A DNA stretch of 64,000 nucleotides from an uncultured Bacteroides sp. (GTDB lineage Bacteria > Bacteroidota > Bacteroidia > Bacteroidales > Bacteroidaceae). Of the stretch, positions 28,701-36,033 are shown one piece after another. Position 1 is the first letter of the stretch. Each line of letters opens with the position of its first letter. The notes under the pieces are model-generated. The model was not told the origin of the DNA, did not search any database, and saw only the letters and a program-made list of their open reading frames with translations. The position numbers and the translations under genes were made by a program. The stretch is taken from the NCBI RefSeq assembly GCF_910585845.1, contig NZ_CAJUHF010000015.1, positions 4,859-68,858 of the forward strand, in the 5' to 3' direction.

Positions 28701-29833
28701 AAACGGAAGACGGCAGCCTCATCATCCGTATCTCCAACTCCGGCAAGGGAATAGCCAAGGAGAATCTTGCCAAGATATTCGACCGCTACAAGATATTGGA
28801 TTCCTTCGAAATGAACGGAACCAACTCGCGAAACGGTCTCGGACTGGCCATATGCAAAAGCATGACTACCCTGCTGAACGGGCAAATCACCGTCGACAGT
28901 ACGCCCAACGAACTGACAACCTTCACTGTGACCCTACCGGAGCCGCCGCTCACGAAGCAGGAAGCACCGCAGGAAGTGTATGAGAACACGGCATTGAGCA
29001 TGAATGACGAACCCGTGGAACTGAAAAAAACGGTTACGGCATTCGATGCTTCCAAAGAAACCATCATGATCATCGACGATGATCCCTCCATGTTGTGGTT
29101 CGTTTCGGAGATATTTGTCGAGAAGTATAATGTGGTGTCTTTCAGCAACGCCAAAGAAGCCTTGGACAGCCTGGAATTAAAGCAACCGGACTTAATCATC
29201 TCAGACGTCATGATGCCCGAAATTGACGGGCTCTCCTTCGCCCAACAGATAAAGCAGAATAAATTGTGGAGCCACATACCGTTGATCCTGCTGTCCGCCC
29301 TGCGCAATGAAGACGAGCAGGTGAAAGGCATCGAATCGGGAGCGGAAGCCTACGTCACGAAACCTTTCAACGTGAAATACCTGGAGCAGATAGTCTACCG
29401 GTTGCTCAAACGCAAACTGGACCTGAAGGAATATTACAGTTCCATATTCAGTTCCGTCAAGATAGAAAACGGCAATTGTATCCATAAGGAAGACCAGGAA
29501 TTCCTGGACAAGATAACGGAGACCATAGAGAAGAATATCAGCAATCCCGACTTGTCCGTCGAATTGCTGAGCAGCGAGTTAGGGTATAGTACCCGCCAGT
29601 TCTACCGGAAACTGAAACCCATCACCGAGAAGTCGCCCGCCGACATCATCAAGGAGTATCGCCTGACGATGGCGGAACGTTTGCTACTGACCCGCAACCT
29701 CACCATCGAAGAGATTATGGATCAGACGGGATTCAACAACCGAGGTACTTTCTACAAGTTGTTCACTGCACGCTACGGCATGCCTCCGCGGCAGTACAAA
29801 GAACAGCAGAAGGAGAGCGTGAAGAAGAAATAA
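25793..29833 (+). CDS. Hybrid two-component system sensor/regulator (HTCS)
   Basis: 1346 residues joining sensor kinase and DNA-binding regulator. Signal peptide (about 1-26); periplasmic double propeller with repeats such as GTIWIGSCDGLNIFDG, TLWIGTKGGGILRI, RLWIGTENGINYY and NLWISTNRGLVRF; Y_Y_Y domain (about 690-770); one membrane helix (about 778-803, NYWAYGVYFLLAASLCLLL); H-box with His near 837 in ITHEFCTPLTL; ATPase with NNLISNAFKYTPEEG and GLGLAICKSM; receiver domain with IIDDDPS near 1093, phospho-acceptor Asp near 1137 in ISDVMMPE and the TKPF lysine; C-terminal AraC-type helix-turn-helix. It should sense a periplasmic oligosaccharide and activate this locus. Confidence 0.97.
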   Translation: MKNRHCLFSIVLLTCILCCLSHPAHAYSLRQFSNKEGLSNSAILSLYQDHQGTIWIGSCDGLNIFDGNSLYMYNPVNSSKAILSGNMISRIMEAEKDILWIQTNYGLDRIDLKQQICQSFADFKDKNYMAKSNNNDLFIVKDDGYLYCIPQGQHAFQKLDVPRVSFAHILSVAIDADNVLWIFTSDNDTRSYRINKAAENITLTPENLFKHQEKLLWAFSEERLAYFIDETYSLYEYDFSNQQQYFIADLKTEIETRGEVSSIIKQQNDYYIGFKNSGLIVLKYMPEQKIKYQMQSTEIHSGIFCLMKDRFQDIVWIGTDGQGVYMYFNNAFSITNTLLDTPVYQINNPVRALYHDHEQTLWIGTKGGGILRIKAYSPENSAPEAFDHITSSNSTLTDNSVYCFAPSTADRLWIGTENGINYYSYKDKQIREFPVTAKGEKVKYVHSINQLNDSTLWVATVGEGIVKITLDGNSASPAAKYADRITLDNGRMASNYFFTSFLENDSTLWFGNRGYGAYKLDTRTGCLTPYSFDNVVNSQTVNDIFSIYKNEKGYWLGTSSGLLHFDQDNSPHHDRAALFLNNTVHGILEDNQSNLWISTNRGLVRFNPQTHTGQTYNRENGLAVTEFSDGAFHQDKRTGTLFFGGTNGFVTVKSNTYIMEDYMPQIHLKGLTIFGKEYNIHDFVSEKKETLTLQLDYSQNFFCINFMAVDYINGNNYSFSYKLEEVSDHWIESGTSANAIFSNLSPGKYTLLVKYKNNTNEQESRPQTLFIYITPPWYLNYWAYGVYFLLAASLCLLLVYQFIQKYRRKQHHIIEKMNREKKEEIYESKLRFFTNITHEFCTPLTLIYGPCEKILAYPNADPYIRKYGQMIRQNTERLNSLILELLEFRKLETGNKALSIQRLSVSDKIRNIAESFGELAENRKLNYRLDIQPDVLWNTDISCFNKIANNLISNAFKYTPEEGTITVGLKTEDGSLIIRISNSGKGIAKENLAKIFDRYKILDSFEMNGTNSRNGLGLAICKSMTTLLNGQITVDSTPNELTTFTVTLPEPPLTKQEAPQEVYENTALSMNDEPVELKKTVTAFDASKETIMIIDDDPSMLWFVSEIFVEKYNVVSFSNAKEALDSLELKQPDLIISDVMMPEIDGLSFAQQIKQNKLWSHIPLILLSALRNEDEQVKGIESGAEAYVTKPFNVKYLEQIVYRLLKRKLDLKEYYSSIFSSVKIENGNCIHKEDQEFLDKITETIEKNISNPDLSVELLSSELGYSTRQFYRKLKPITEKSPADIIKEYRLTMAERLLLTRNLTIEEIMDQTGFNNRGTFYKLFTARYGMPPRQYKEQQKESVKKK

Positions 29834-29839
29834 AAAGAA

Positions 29840-29884
29840 CTCCTAATATTGCTTGTGTTGCCCTAAAACAAGCAATGTTAGGAG
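29840..29884. terminator. Hairpin between convergent HTCS and mutS
   Basis: CTCCTAATATTGCTTGT (29840-29856) pairs with ACAAGCAATGTTAGGAG (29868-29884) at 16 of 17 positions with an 11-base loop. No long T run. The next bases repeat AAAAGATACAAYGTTA twice (29887 and 29909, 22 bp apart), and the second again resembles the right arm. Likely stops or stabilises both transcripts. Confidence 0.6.
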
Positions 29885-29944
29885 GTAAAAGATACAACGT
29901 TAAGAAACAAAAGATACAATGTTAGGAGAAGGAAGAATGCTTCT

Positions 29945-32560
29945 TCACTTCCCTTTCACAATCCGTTTGATGTCATTCAGTTTATTCAGCGCCTCCAGCG
30001 GCGTCAGGTTATTCACATCCAGCGTCAGTATCTCGTCGCGTATCTGACAGAGTACCGGGTCATCCAACTGAAAGAAACTGAGTTGCATGCCGCCATGTGC
30101 CCCTCCCGCTTCCACGATCGGCTTACCGACGATGCCTTGCTGGCGATTGTCCTTCTCCAGCTGTTTCAGGATGTCATTCGCACGTTTGACGATGCTTTTC
30201 GGCATGCCTGCCATCTTTGCCACATGGATACCGAAAGAGTGTTCGCTACCGCCACGCTCCAACTTACGCAGGAAAATGACCTTGTTATCCACCTCCTTGA
30301 CGGAGACGTTGTAGTTTTTAATGCGGCTGAAACTCTTTTCCATCTCATTCAGTTCGTGATAGTGCGTGGCAAATAAAGTACGCGCCTTTGCCTTGGGATG
30401 CTCGTGAATGTGCTCCACAATCGCCCAAGCGATGGAAATGCCGTCGTATGTAGAGGTTCCCCGCCCCAACTCGTCAAAAAGCACCAGGCTGCGTGGAGAG
30501 AGATTGTTCAAGATGTCGGCAGCTTCATTCATCTCTACCATAAAGGTAGATTCGCCGACGGAAATATTATCACTGGCCCCCACGCGGGTAAATATCTTGT
30601 CCACCAATCCGATATGTGCACTCTCTGCGGGTACGAAACAGCCTATCTGCGCCAGCAACGTTATCAGTGCCGTCTGCCTCAACAATGCCGACTTACCCGC
30701 CATGTTCGGACCAGTGATGATAATAATCTGTTGCGAACTGCTGTCCAGCATCACATCGTTGGCTATGTACTTCTCTCCTATCGGCAACTGTTTCTCAATC
30801 ACCGGATGGCGTCCCTGACGAATATCCAACACATCATTATCTTCAACGACAGGGCGGATATAGCTGTTCTCACGCGCTACGTTGGCAAACGAAAGCAGAC
30901 AGTCCAAACGAGCAATCTGGGTTGCATTGACCTGAATGTCAGGTATGAACTCGTTCAAGGCTTGCACCAATTCCGTATAGAGTTGAGTCTCCAGTATCAG
31001 TATTTTGTCTTCGGCTCCCAATATTTTCTCTTCATACTCCTTGAGCTCTTGGGTGATATATCGTTCCGCATTTGCCAGGGTCTGCTTGCGTATCCACTCC
31101 TGCGGCACTTTATCTTTATGCGTATTTCGCACCTCGATGTAATAACCGAATACATTGTTGTAACCGATCTTCAGGCTGGGGATTTCCGTCAGTTCACTCT
31201 CCCTTTGCTGTATCTGCAACAGGTAATCTTTGCCTGAATAGGCTATCTGACGCAGTTCATCCAGTTCATTGCTGACACCCGACCGGATGACACCGCCTTT
31301 GTTCACCAGCAGCGGAGGGTCGTTATTGATTTCTTTCGCTATGCGGTCGCGTATATCCTGGCAGACATTCAGCCGTTCGCCGATACGGTTCAGGCTGGCA
31401 TTATCCGCTTCCAAACATGCTTTCTTGATAGGTTCTATGGCTTGAAGTGCTACCTTCAGCGCTACAACTTCGCGCGGAGAGACACGCCCTACGGCAACCT
31501 TGGAGATGATACGTTCCAAGTCACCGATCAGATGCAACTGTTCTTCTATCAACTCCTTGAAGTCGGGCTGACGGAAGAAGTATTCCACCACATTCAGCCG
31601 TTCGTTGATCGGTTGTACTTCTTTCAACGGAAACACCAACCAGCGTTTCAGCAAACGCGCCCCCATAGGACTGATGGTCTTATCAATCACATTCAGCAAG
31701 CTGCTACCTCCGTCGTTCATACTGCCCATCAACTCAAGACTGCGGACAGTGAACTTATCAAGGCGTACATATTTATCCTCTTCAATACGTGCCAGCGACG
31801 TGATGTGTCCGATCTGAGTATGCTGTGTCAGGATAAGATATTGCAAGATGGCACCCGAAGCGATAATACCGTTCTTGAGATGTTCCACTCCGAATCCCTT
31901 CAAGTTCTTCGTTTCAAAATGCTTCAATAACTTTTCGCGGGCGGTAGTCTCCGTAAACACCCAGTCGTCCAGTTCGAAAGTGAAGAACTTGCCGCCAAAA
32001 TTCCCCTCGAACATGCCGCGCTTGCCTCGTTCAAAGAGTACTTCTTTCGGCGCAAAGTTGTTCAACAACTTGTCCACATAGTCATAAGGTCCTTCCGCCG
32101 TAAGAAATTCCCCCGTAGAAATATCAAGGAACGCCACGCCACACATCCCCTTACCGAAATGAACTGCAGCAAGAAAATTGTTTTCGCGATAGTTCAGCAC
32201 ATTATCATTGATAGAAACGCCCGGAGTCACCAGTTCCGTAATGCCTCGCTTCACCAGTTTCTTGGTCAGCTTAGGATCTTCCAGCTGATCGCAAATGGCC
32301 ACGCGCTTACCTGCACGCACCAGTTTAGGCAGATATGTATCCAGTGCATGATGTGGGAACCCTGCCATTTCGATTGTTTTTCCTTTGCCATTGGCACGTT
32401 TAGTCAAGGTGATTCCCAGTATTTCGGCTGCAACAATCGCATCAGTGGAATAAGTTTCATAAAAGTCGCCGCAACGAAACAGCATAACGGCATCTGGATG
32501 TTTGGCTTTCAAGTCCAGAAACTGCTTCATCATCGGAGTGAGGACAATATCTTCGTTCAT
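29945..32560 (-). CDS. mutS: DNA mismatch repair protein MutS
   Basis: Mismatch-recognition ATPase, 871 residues from the start chosen at 32560 (MNEDIVLTPMMKQF). An ATG at 32623 would add 21 residues, but a -7 promoter box lies between the two, so the shorter form is preferred. The N-terminal mismatch domain has the conserved RCGDFYETY (Phe-x-Glu in FYE); the ATPase has Walker A GPNMAGKSALLRQ, then ESTFMVEM, LVLFDELGRGTSTYDG and LFATHYHEL. The C-terminal helix-turn-helix contains GMPKSIVKRANDIL. Length and order match bacterial MutS1. Convergent with the HTCS gene. Confidence 0.98.
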   Translation of the reverse strand: MNEDIVLTPMMKQFLDLKAKHPDAVMLFRCGDFYETYSTDAIVAAEILGITLTKRANGKGKTIEMAGFPHHALDTYLPKLVRAGKRVAICDQLEDPKLTKKLVKRGITELVTPGVSINDNVLNYRENNFLAAVHFGKGMCGVAFLDISTGEFLTAEGPYDYVDKLLNNFAPKEVLFERGKRGMFEGNFGGKFFTFELDDWVFTETTAREKLLKHFETKNLKGFGVEHLKNGIIASGAILQYLILTQHTQIGHITSLARIEEDKYVRLDKFTVRSLELMGSMNDGGSSLLNVIDKTISPMGARLLKRWLVFPLKEVQPINERLNVVEYFFRQPDFKELIEEQLHLIGDLERIISKVAVGRVSPREVVALKVALQAIEPIKKACLEADNASLNRIGERLNVCQDIRDRIAKEINNDPPLLVNKGGVIRSGVSNELDELRQIAYSGKDYLLQIQQRESELTEIPSLKIGYNNVFGYYIEVRNTHKDKVPQEWIRKQTLANAERYITQELKEYEEKILGAEDKILILETQLYTELVQALNEFIPDIQVNATQIARLDCLLSFANVARENSYIRPVVEDNDVLDIRQGRHPVIEKQLPIGEKYIANDVMLDSSSQQIIIITGPNMAGKSALLRQTALITLLAQIGCFVPAESAHIGLVDKIFTRVGASDNISVGESTFMVEMNEAADILNNLSPRSLVLFDELGRGTSTYDGISIAWAIVEHIHEHPKAKARTLFATHYHELNEMEKSFSRIKNYNVSVKEVDNKVIFLRKLERGGSEHSFGIHVAKMAGMPKSIVKRANDILKQLEKDNRQQGIVGKPIVEAGGAHGGMQLSFFQLDDPVLCQIRDEILTLDVNNLTPLEALNKLNDIKRIVKGK

Positions 32561-32596
32561 GCAAAGCTTATCTTTATTATATTTTGATTGATGAGA

Positions 32597-32604
32597 CAAA
32601 GATA
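32597..32604 (-). promoter_or_regulatory. mutS -7 box (TATCTTTG on the minus strand)
   Basis: Reverse complement of CAAAGATA at 32597-32604. A CTTG sits about 16 bp upstream as a weak -33. Transcription would begin near 32590, about 30 bases before the chosen mutS start. Confidence 0.6.
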
Positions 32605-32714
32605 ATTCTTTTTTAGAAAACAAGCTTTGAGAGTGTTTAAATCCTTAGTAAGCCTTAACAAAAGCATTCTTTTTGCTAAAACATGTTATAAAACACACTT
32701 TTTTATTTGCTTTA

Positions 32715-32746
32715 TTTGGAGAATAGCAAAAAGTCCGTACCTTTGC
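32715..32746 (+). promoter_or_regulatory. Full Bacteroides promoter, TTTG-N19-TACCTTTGC
   Basis: -33 TTTG at 32715-32718 and -7 TACCTTTG at 32738-32745 with exactly 19 bases between: an ideal housekeeping promoter. There is no protein gene downstream, only the candidate small RNA. Confidence 0.8.
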
Positions 32747-32751
32747 AATGT

Positions 32752-32813
32752 GTTTTTCATAGTATTAGATTTAAGGTTAACAAAGGTTGGAGTACAGCGG
32801 TACTCCTTTTTTT
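32752..32813 (+). ncRNA. Candidate small RNA A with terminator
   Basis: Starts just after an ideal promoter and ends in a perfect hairpin, GGAGTAC (32789-32795) with GTACTCC (32800-32806), loop AGCG, then seven T. Predicted length about 60 nt. Contains TTTTTCATAGTATTAG and AAGGTTAACAAAGG, which are matched in spacing and sequence by the second candidate at 35831. No ORF with a ribosome site. The remaining spacer (32814-33129) shows nothing I can support beyond an isolated TATCTTTG at 32923. Confidence 0.65.
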
Positions 32814-33129
32814 ATGCCTATACGTTAAAGGAACTCTCACATTTTTAGGATTTTGGAAATATCGGAAACAGTTATTATTTTATTTGATTCTGGTGCCAAT
32901 AGTTATGATTTGCTTTCTTTTATATCTTTGAACCATTGGAAACAGCGAACCATATAACAAAATTCGATGGAAGAATATACATTCTGCATATTTAATAATA
33001 TTGATCCCTCATCTCATGAGAACCATGGGACTTTCAAACTCTTTTCCATCTTTTCTAAAAACATACTACAAAGTATCCTCAATATAATAGTCCTACAAGA
33101 TTATTCATAAGACTATCATAATCTGATAA

Positions 33130-33530
33130 TTACAGATTATCAATATCTTCTATCTGCAATCCACTGCATCGGGCTATTACTTCCGTAGGAATACCTTCCG
33201 ATTTCATTCTCAAAGCCATTTCTCGTTTTTCTTCCGCACGTCCCTCTGCACGCCCTTCTGCACATTCAGTATTGATATTGTCTCTCAGAATAACCACATT
33301 GTCCAAATGCCTATAATAAGCCTCCAACTCCGATTTGGAGAGTTTGTCCAAGTTTAGCTTCTCTCTGGCTTCCGGCAAACCGGGTGCCAACGCATCTTCC
33401 GGGATTTCGCCGGTATTAAGAAGTAACTTTCGCCACGATGGATATATTCGGTCACTAATTTGGAAGTGCCGAAGAGCATGCGCTGGAAGTAGGCATACTC
33501 ATTTATGAAAAGAATCAAGGTAAAATTCTA
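33130..33530 (-). pseudogene. Rpn-family PD-(D/E)XK nuclease/transposase, truncated and frameshifted
   Basis: The last 86 codons (MAPGLPEAREKLNLDK to LQIEDIDNL) match the C-terminus of Bacteroides Rpn-type recombination-promoting nucleases, with the repeated EGRAEGRAEE segment and the MKSEGIPTEVIARCSG tail. Upstream the frame continues as YPSWRKLLLNTGEIPEDAL, but the piece before it (NEYAYFQRMLFGTSKLVTEYI) is in another frame, with the shift at about 33441-33450. The catalytic N-terminal domain is absent. It is a dead remnant of a mobile-type gene beside two large palindromes. Confidence 0.75.
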
Positions 33531-33578
33531 ATTTTTCCCCCTATGTTTGTTCCGTTCAGAACGCTTCATTATTATACG

Positions 33579-33658
33579 CCCACCTATGTGGAACACGTGC
33601 TTCACCATTGTGGTTCACCAGCTCCACAATGGTGAAGCACGTGTTCCACATAGGTGGG
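33579..33658. repeat. Perfect 35-bp inverted repeat, 10-base loop
   Basis: The arms 33579-33613 and 33624-33658 are exact reverse complements (outer ends CCCACCTATGTGG / CCACATAGGTGGG, CACGTG core inside each arm). No T run follows. Able to form a very stable hairpin or cruciform. It lies just upstream of the Rpn remnant. Confidence 0.95.
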
Positions 33659-33874
33659 TTACAATATAACATTGATCATCAACATAATGATCTCGCTTTG
33701 TTATAACAAAAAGAAAGGAGAGAAAACGAATGTTCCCCTTTCCTTACGACGGCAAGAACAACCCTATAAAAACAGGATTATTACCCCTTCTTCCTTAAAC
33801 CGGATTATTGGCAGATTATTACCTTTATTGCCTATATATGAATCCGTTAAATATAAATAAATATATATATAAAC

Positions 33875-33910
33875 AACCAGGGTGTAGGTAAATTTACCTA
33901 CACCCTGGTT
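33875..33910. repeat. Perfect 36-bp palindrome with no spacer
   Basis: AACCAGGGTGTAGGTAAA (33875-33892) is followed at once by its exact reverse complement (33893-33910). Further copies of TACACC(CTG) follow at 33911-33926. AT-rich flank with (AT)n on the left. No gene is evident in 33661-34131. Confidence 0.95.
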
Positions 33911-33989
33911 ACACCCTGCCTACACCATACATATCACCCTGTCATACAGAAACATACACGAGATGTAGGCAGAAATACAAAAACTCCAT

Positions 33990-34013
33990 GTATGCGCGCG
34001 AAAGCGCGCGTAC
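33990..34013. repeat. GC-rich hairpin with GAAA tetraloop
   Basis: GTATGCGCGC (33990-33999) pairs with GCGCGCGTAC (34004-34013), nine Watson-Crick pairs and one G-U/A-C type position, closed by GAAA, a GNRA loop. Located downstream of miaB (which reads toward it), so it may end that transcript, although no T run follows. Confidence 0.6.
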
Positions 34014-34052
34014 GAGCAGAGAATATCCACATTAAATTAAAATAGAGTACGT

Positions 34053-34099
34053 ACATACATTATAAAGTATACACACATACATTATAAAGTATGCACACA
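34053..34099. repeat. 22-bp direct repeat after miaB
   Basis: CATACATTATAAAGTATRCACA occurs at 34054 and 34076, in tandem, followed by a third partial copy (ACACATTAAAG). Confidence 0.65.
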
Positions 34100-34131
34100 C
34101 ATTAAAGACAAAAAAGAGAGAAACAGACAGA

Positions 34132-35499
34132 TCAAACTTCTTCTCCCTTCAACGTTGCCGAACTGGACTCGGTAATCTTCACCATCACCAGATCGCCCAC
34201 ACGATGTGTTCCACGATCAAATACCACCACGCGGTTCTGTTCCGTACGTCCCACCAGCTGTTCGCGCGAACGTTTGGAAACTCCTTCCACCAGCACTTCA
34301 TACGTCTTGCCGACGCAACGGGCATTCGCTTCTGCCGAAAGACGGTTCTGCAAAGCGATTATCTCATTCAGACGACGTATCTTCACCTCTTCAGGAATAT
34401 CGTCCAGCAGATGTTTGGAAGCATACGTACCCGGACGCTCGGAATACTTGAACATGAAAGCGGAATCGTAACCGCAAGCCTCCATCAAAGAAAGGGAAAG
34501 CTGATGGTCTTCCTCCGTTTCAGAATGAAAACCGGAGAAAATATCGGTAGACAAGCCGCAATCGGGAATGATGCGGCGAATAGCATCCACACGCTCCAGA
34601 TACCACTCACGGGTATATTTGCGGTTCATCAACTTCAGAATACGCGAACTTCCGCTCTGCACCGGCAGATGGATATGCTTGCACACATTGGGAACTTGGG
34701 CTATCACCTCCAACGTTTCATCGCTCATATCCTTCGGATGGGATGTACTGAAACGGATACGCATACCTGGTGCAGCTTCAGCCACGATGCGAAGCAACAT
34801 GGGGAAAGTGACCACTCCGCCGTCCGGACGCTCAAAACGGTAAGAGTTGACGTTCTGTCCCAAGAGGGTAACTTCTTTATAACCTTTTGCCACCAAGTCG
34901 GACACTTCACCCAAGATGCTTTCTACGTCACGACTACGCTCCCGACCGCGGGTATAGGGAACAATGCAATACGTACAGAAGTTATTGCAACCGCGCATGA
35001 TAGATACGAATCCTGAAACGCGGTTACCGCAAATGCGCGAAGGAATGATGTCCCGATAAGTCTCCGTAGTAGACAGTTCTACATTGATCGCTTTCTCGCC
35101 TGCCTCCACAGCGGCAATCAGGTCGGGAAGAGTGAGATAAGCATCCGGACCTGCCACCAGATCGACGTGATGATTGGCAATCAGGTCTTCTTTCACCCGC
35201 TCCGCCATGCAGCCCAATACGCCCACAATCAGATGGCGTTTCTTCTTCTTGAGCGAATGGAAGAACTCCAGCCGATTCAGGATCTTCTGTTCGGCATTGT
35301 CACGGATGGAACAAGTATTCATAAACACTGCATCCGCCTCTTCCAGCGTGTCTGCTACGGTATATCCCGCCATCTGCATCACAGAAGCGATTACTTCACT
35401 GTCTGCCACGTTCATCTGGCAGCCGTAGGTTTCGATGAACAACTTCTTGTTGACATCGGTAGTTGCAGATTTAAAGTCTGCTCCCGTCATATTTTCCAT
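34132..35499 (-). CDS. miaB: MiaB, tRNA-2-methylthio-N6-dimethylallyladenosine synthase
   Basis: Radical SAM methylthiotransferase that thiomethylates A37 of tRNAs reading UNN codons. 455 residues from the ATG at 35499 (MENMTGADFKSAT); an upstream ATG at 35619 would add a Cys-rich tail unlike the family and is rejected. The N-terminal cluster domain has KLFIETYGCQMNVADSEV, MNTCSIRD and GVLGCMAER; the radical SAM motif is GCNNFCTYCIVPYTRGRERSR; a TRAM domain ends the protein (VLVEGVSKRSREQLVGRTEQNR). Reads toward the Rpn remnant and stands alone. Confidence 0.96.
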   Translation of the reverse strand: MENMTGADFKSATTDVNKKLFIETYGCQMNVADSEVIASVMQMAGYTVADTLEEADAVFMNTCSIRDNAEQKILNRLEFFHSLKKKKRHLIVGVLGCMAERVKEDLIANHHVDLVAGPDAYLTLPDLIAAVEAGEKAINVELSTTETYRDIIPSRICGNRVSGFVSIMRGCNNFCTYCIVPYTRGRERSRDVESILGEVSDLVAKGYKEVTLLGQNVNSYRFERPDGGVVTFPMLLRIVAEAAPGMRIRFSTSHPKDMSDETLEVIAQVPNVCKHIHLPVQSGSSRILKLMNRKYTREWYLERVDAIRRIIPDCGLSTDIFSGFHSETEEDHQLSLSLMEACGYDSAFMFKYSERPGTYASKHLLDDIPEEVKIRRLNEIIALQNRLSAEANARCVGKTYEVLVEGVSKRSREQLVGRTEQNRVVVFDRGTHRVGDLVMVKITESSSATLKGEEV

Positions 35500-35668
35500 A
35501 AATTCTTTGTTTTTTAGTCCACCACAGAAAATACAGATCAGTACAAATTGATTATTGAATTTTCTGCCGAATCCTCGGCAACTTCCCGTCTTGCAAAGAG
35601 TAATTGTCTCATTTTGCAAAAGAAATCCGTATCGATCCGCATAATTCTACGATGAAAGAGTTTCCGCC

Positions 35669-35677
35669 GCAAAGATA
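35669..35677 (-). promoter_or_regulatory. miaB -7 box (TATCTTTGC on minus strand)
   Basis: Reverse complement of GCAAAGATA at 35669-35677, giving a leader of about 165 bases before the chosen miaB start. No clear -33. Confidence 0.55.
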
Positions 35678-35791
35678 CGCCTTCGCCTCCAAACTAAAGA
35701 CGAAACAAGAGGAAAATAACATCTGATAGTGGACATTTTGATGTGTTTCTGATAATTAATGTTAAGGGAGTGAACATTTTTGTGGCTGTTA

Positions 35792-35823
35792 TTTGGTGTA
35801 AACGGAAATATTTCACAATTTTG
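35792..35823 (+). promoter_or_regulatory. Promoter of small RNA B, TTTG-N20-CAATTTTG
   Basis: -33 TTTG at 35792-35795, -7 CAATTTTG at 35816-35823 (one mismatch to TAnnTTTG), 20 bases between. No protein gene follows within the hairpin-terminated unit. Confidence 0.55.
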
Positions 35824-35830
35824 TAAACGA

Positions 35831-35907
35831 AAGAAACATTAGATTTTTTCATAGTTAAGGTTTAGGTTAAAAAGAATAAGGGGAGTTGTGAAACTGCCCT
35901 TTTTTTT
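35831..35907 (+). ncRNA. Candidate small RNA B with terminator, related to candidate A
   Basis: Contains TTTTTTCATAGTTAAG and TTTAGGTTAAAAAG, aligned with the matching parts of candidate A at 32752, and ends in GGGGAGTT (35880-35887) pairing with AACTGCCC (35892-35899) with one mismatch, then eight T. The terminator stems differ in sequence while the body is shared, as expected for a family of small RNAs. Length about 75 nt. Confidence 0.55.
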
Positions 35908-35935
35908 CATCTCTCCAAACAGACTGTCATCCCCA

Positions 35936-36010
35936 TTATTTAATTACTTTCAAGGCGATTATTAATTACCTTCAAAATAGGTTCTAATTCAGATTATTTA
36001 ATTACCTTTG
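35936..36010 (+). promoter_or_regulatory. TTAATTAC repeats and -7 box before the small membrane-protein gene
   Basis: TTAATTAC(C/T)TT occurs at about 35940, 35963 and 35998. The last copy runs into TACCTTTG (36003-36010), an exact -7 box, about 24 bp before the start at 36034. Confidence 0.5.
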
Positions 36011-36033
36011 GCGATAAATAAATCAGAAACAAT

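Noticed and set aside
32561..32623. Longer N-terminus of MutS
   Set aside because: A -7 box sits between the two starts and MutS homologues begin near MNEDIVLTPMMKQF.
33654..33860. Open frame of 68 codons right of the 35-bp hairpin
   Set aside because: No ribosome site, no homology I recognise and the start lies in a structured repeat.
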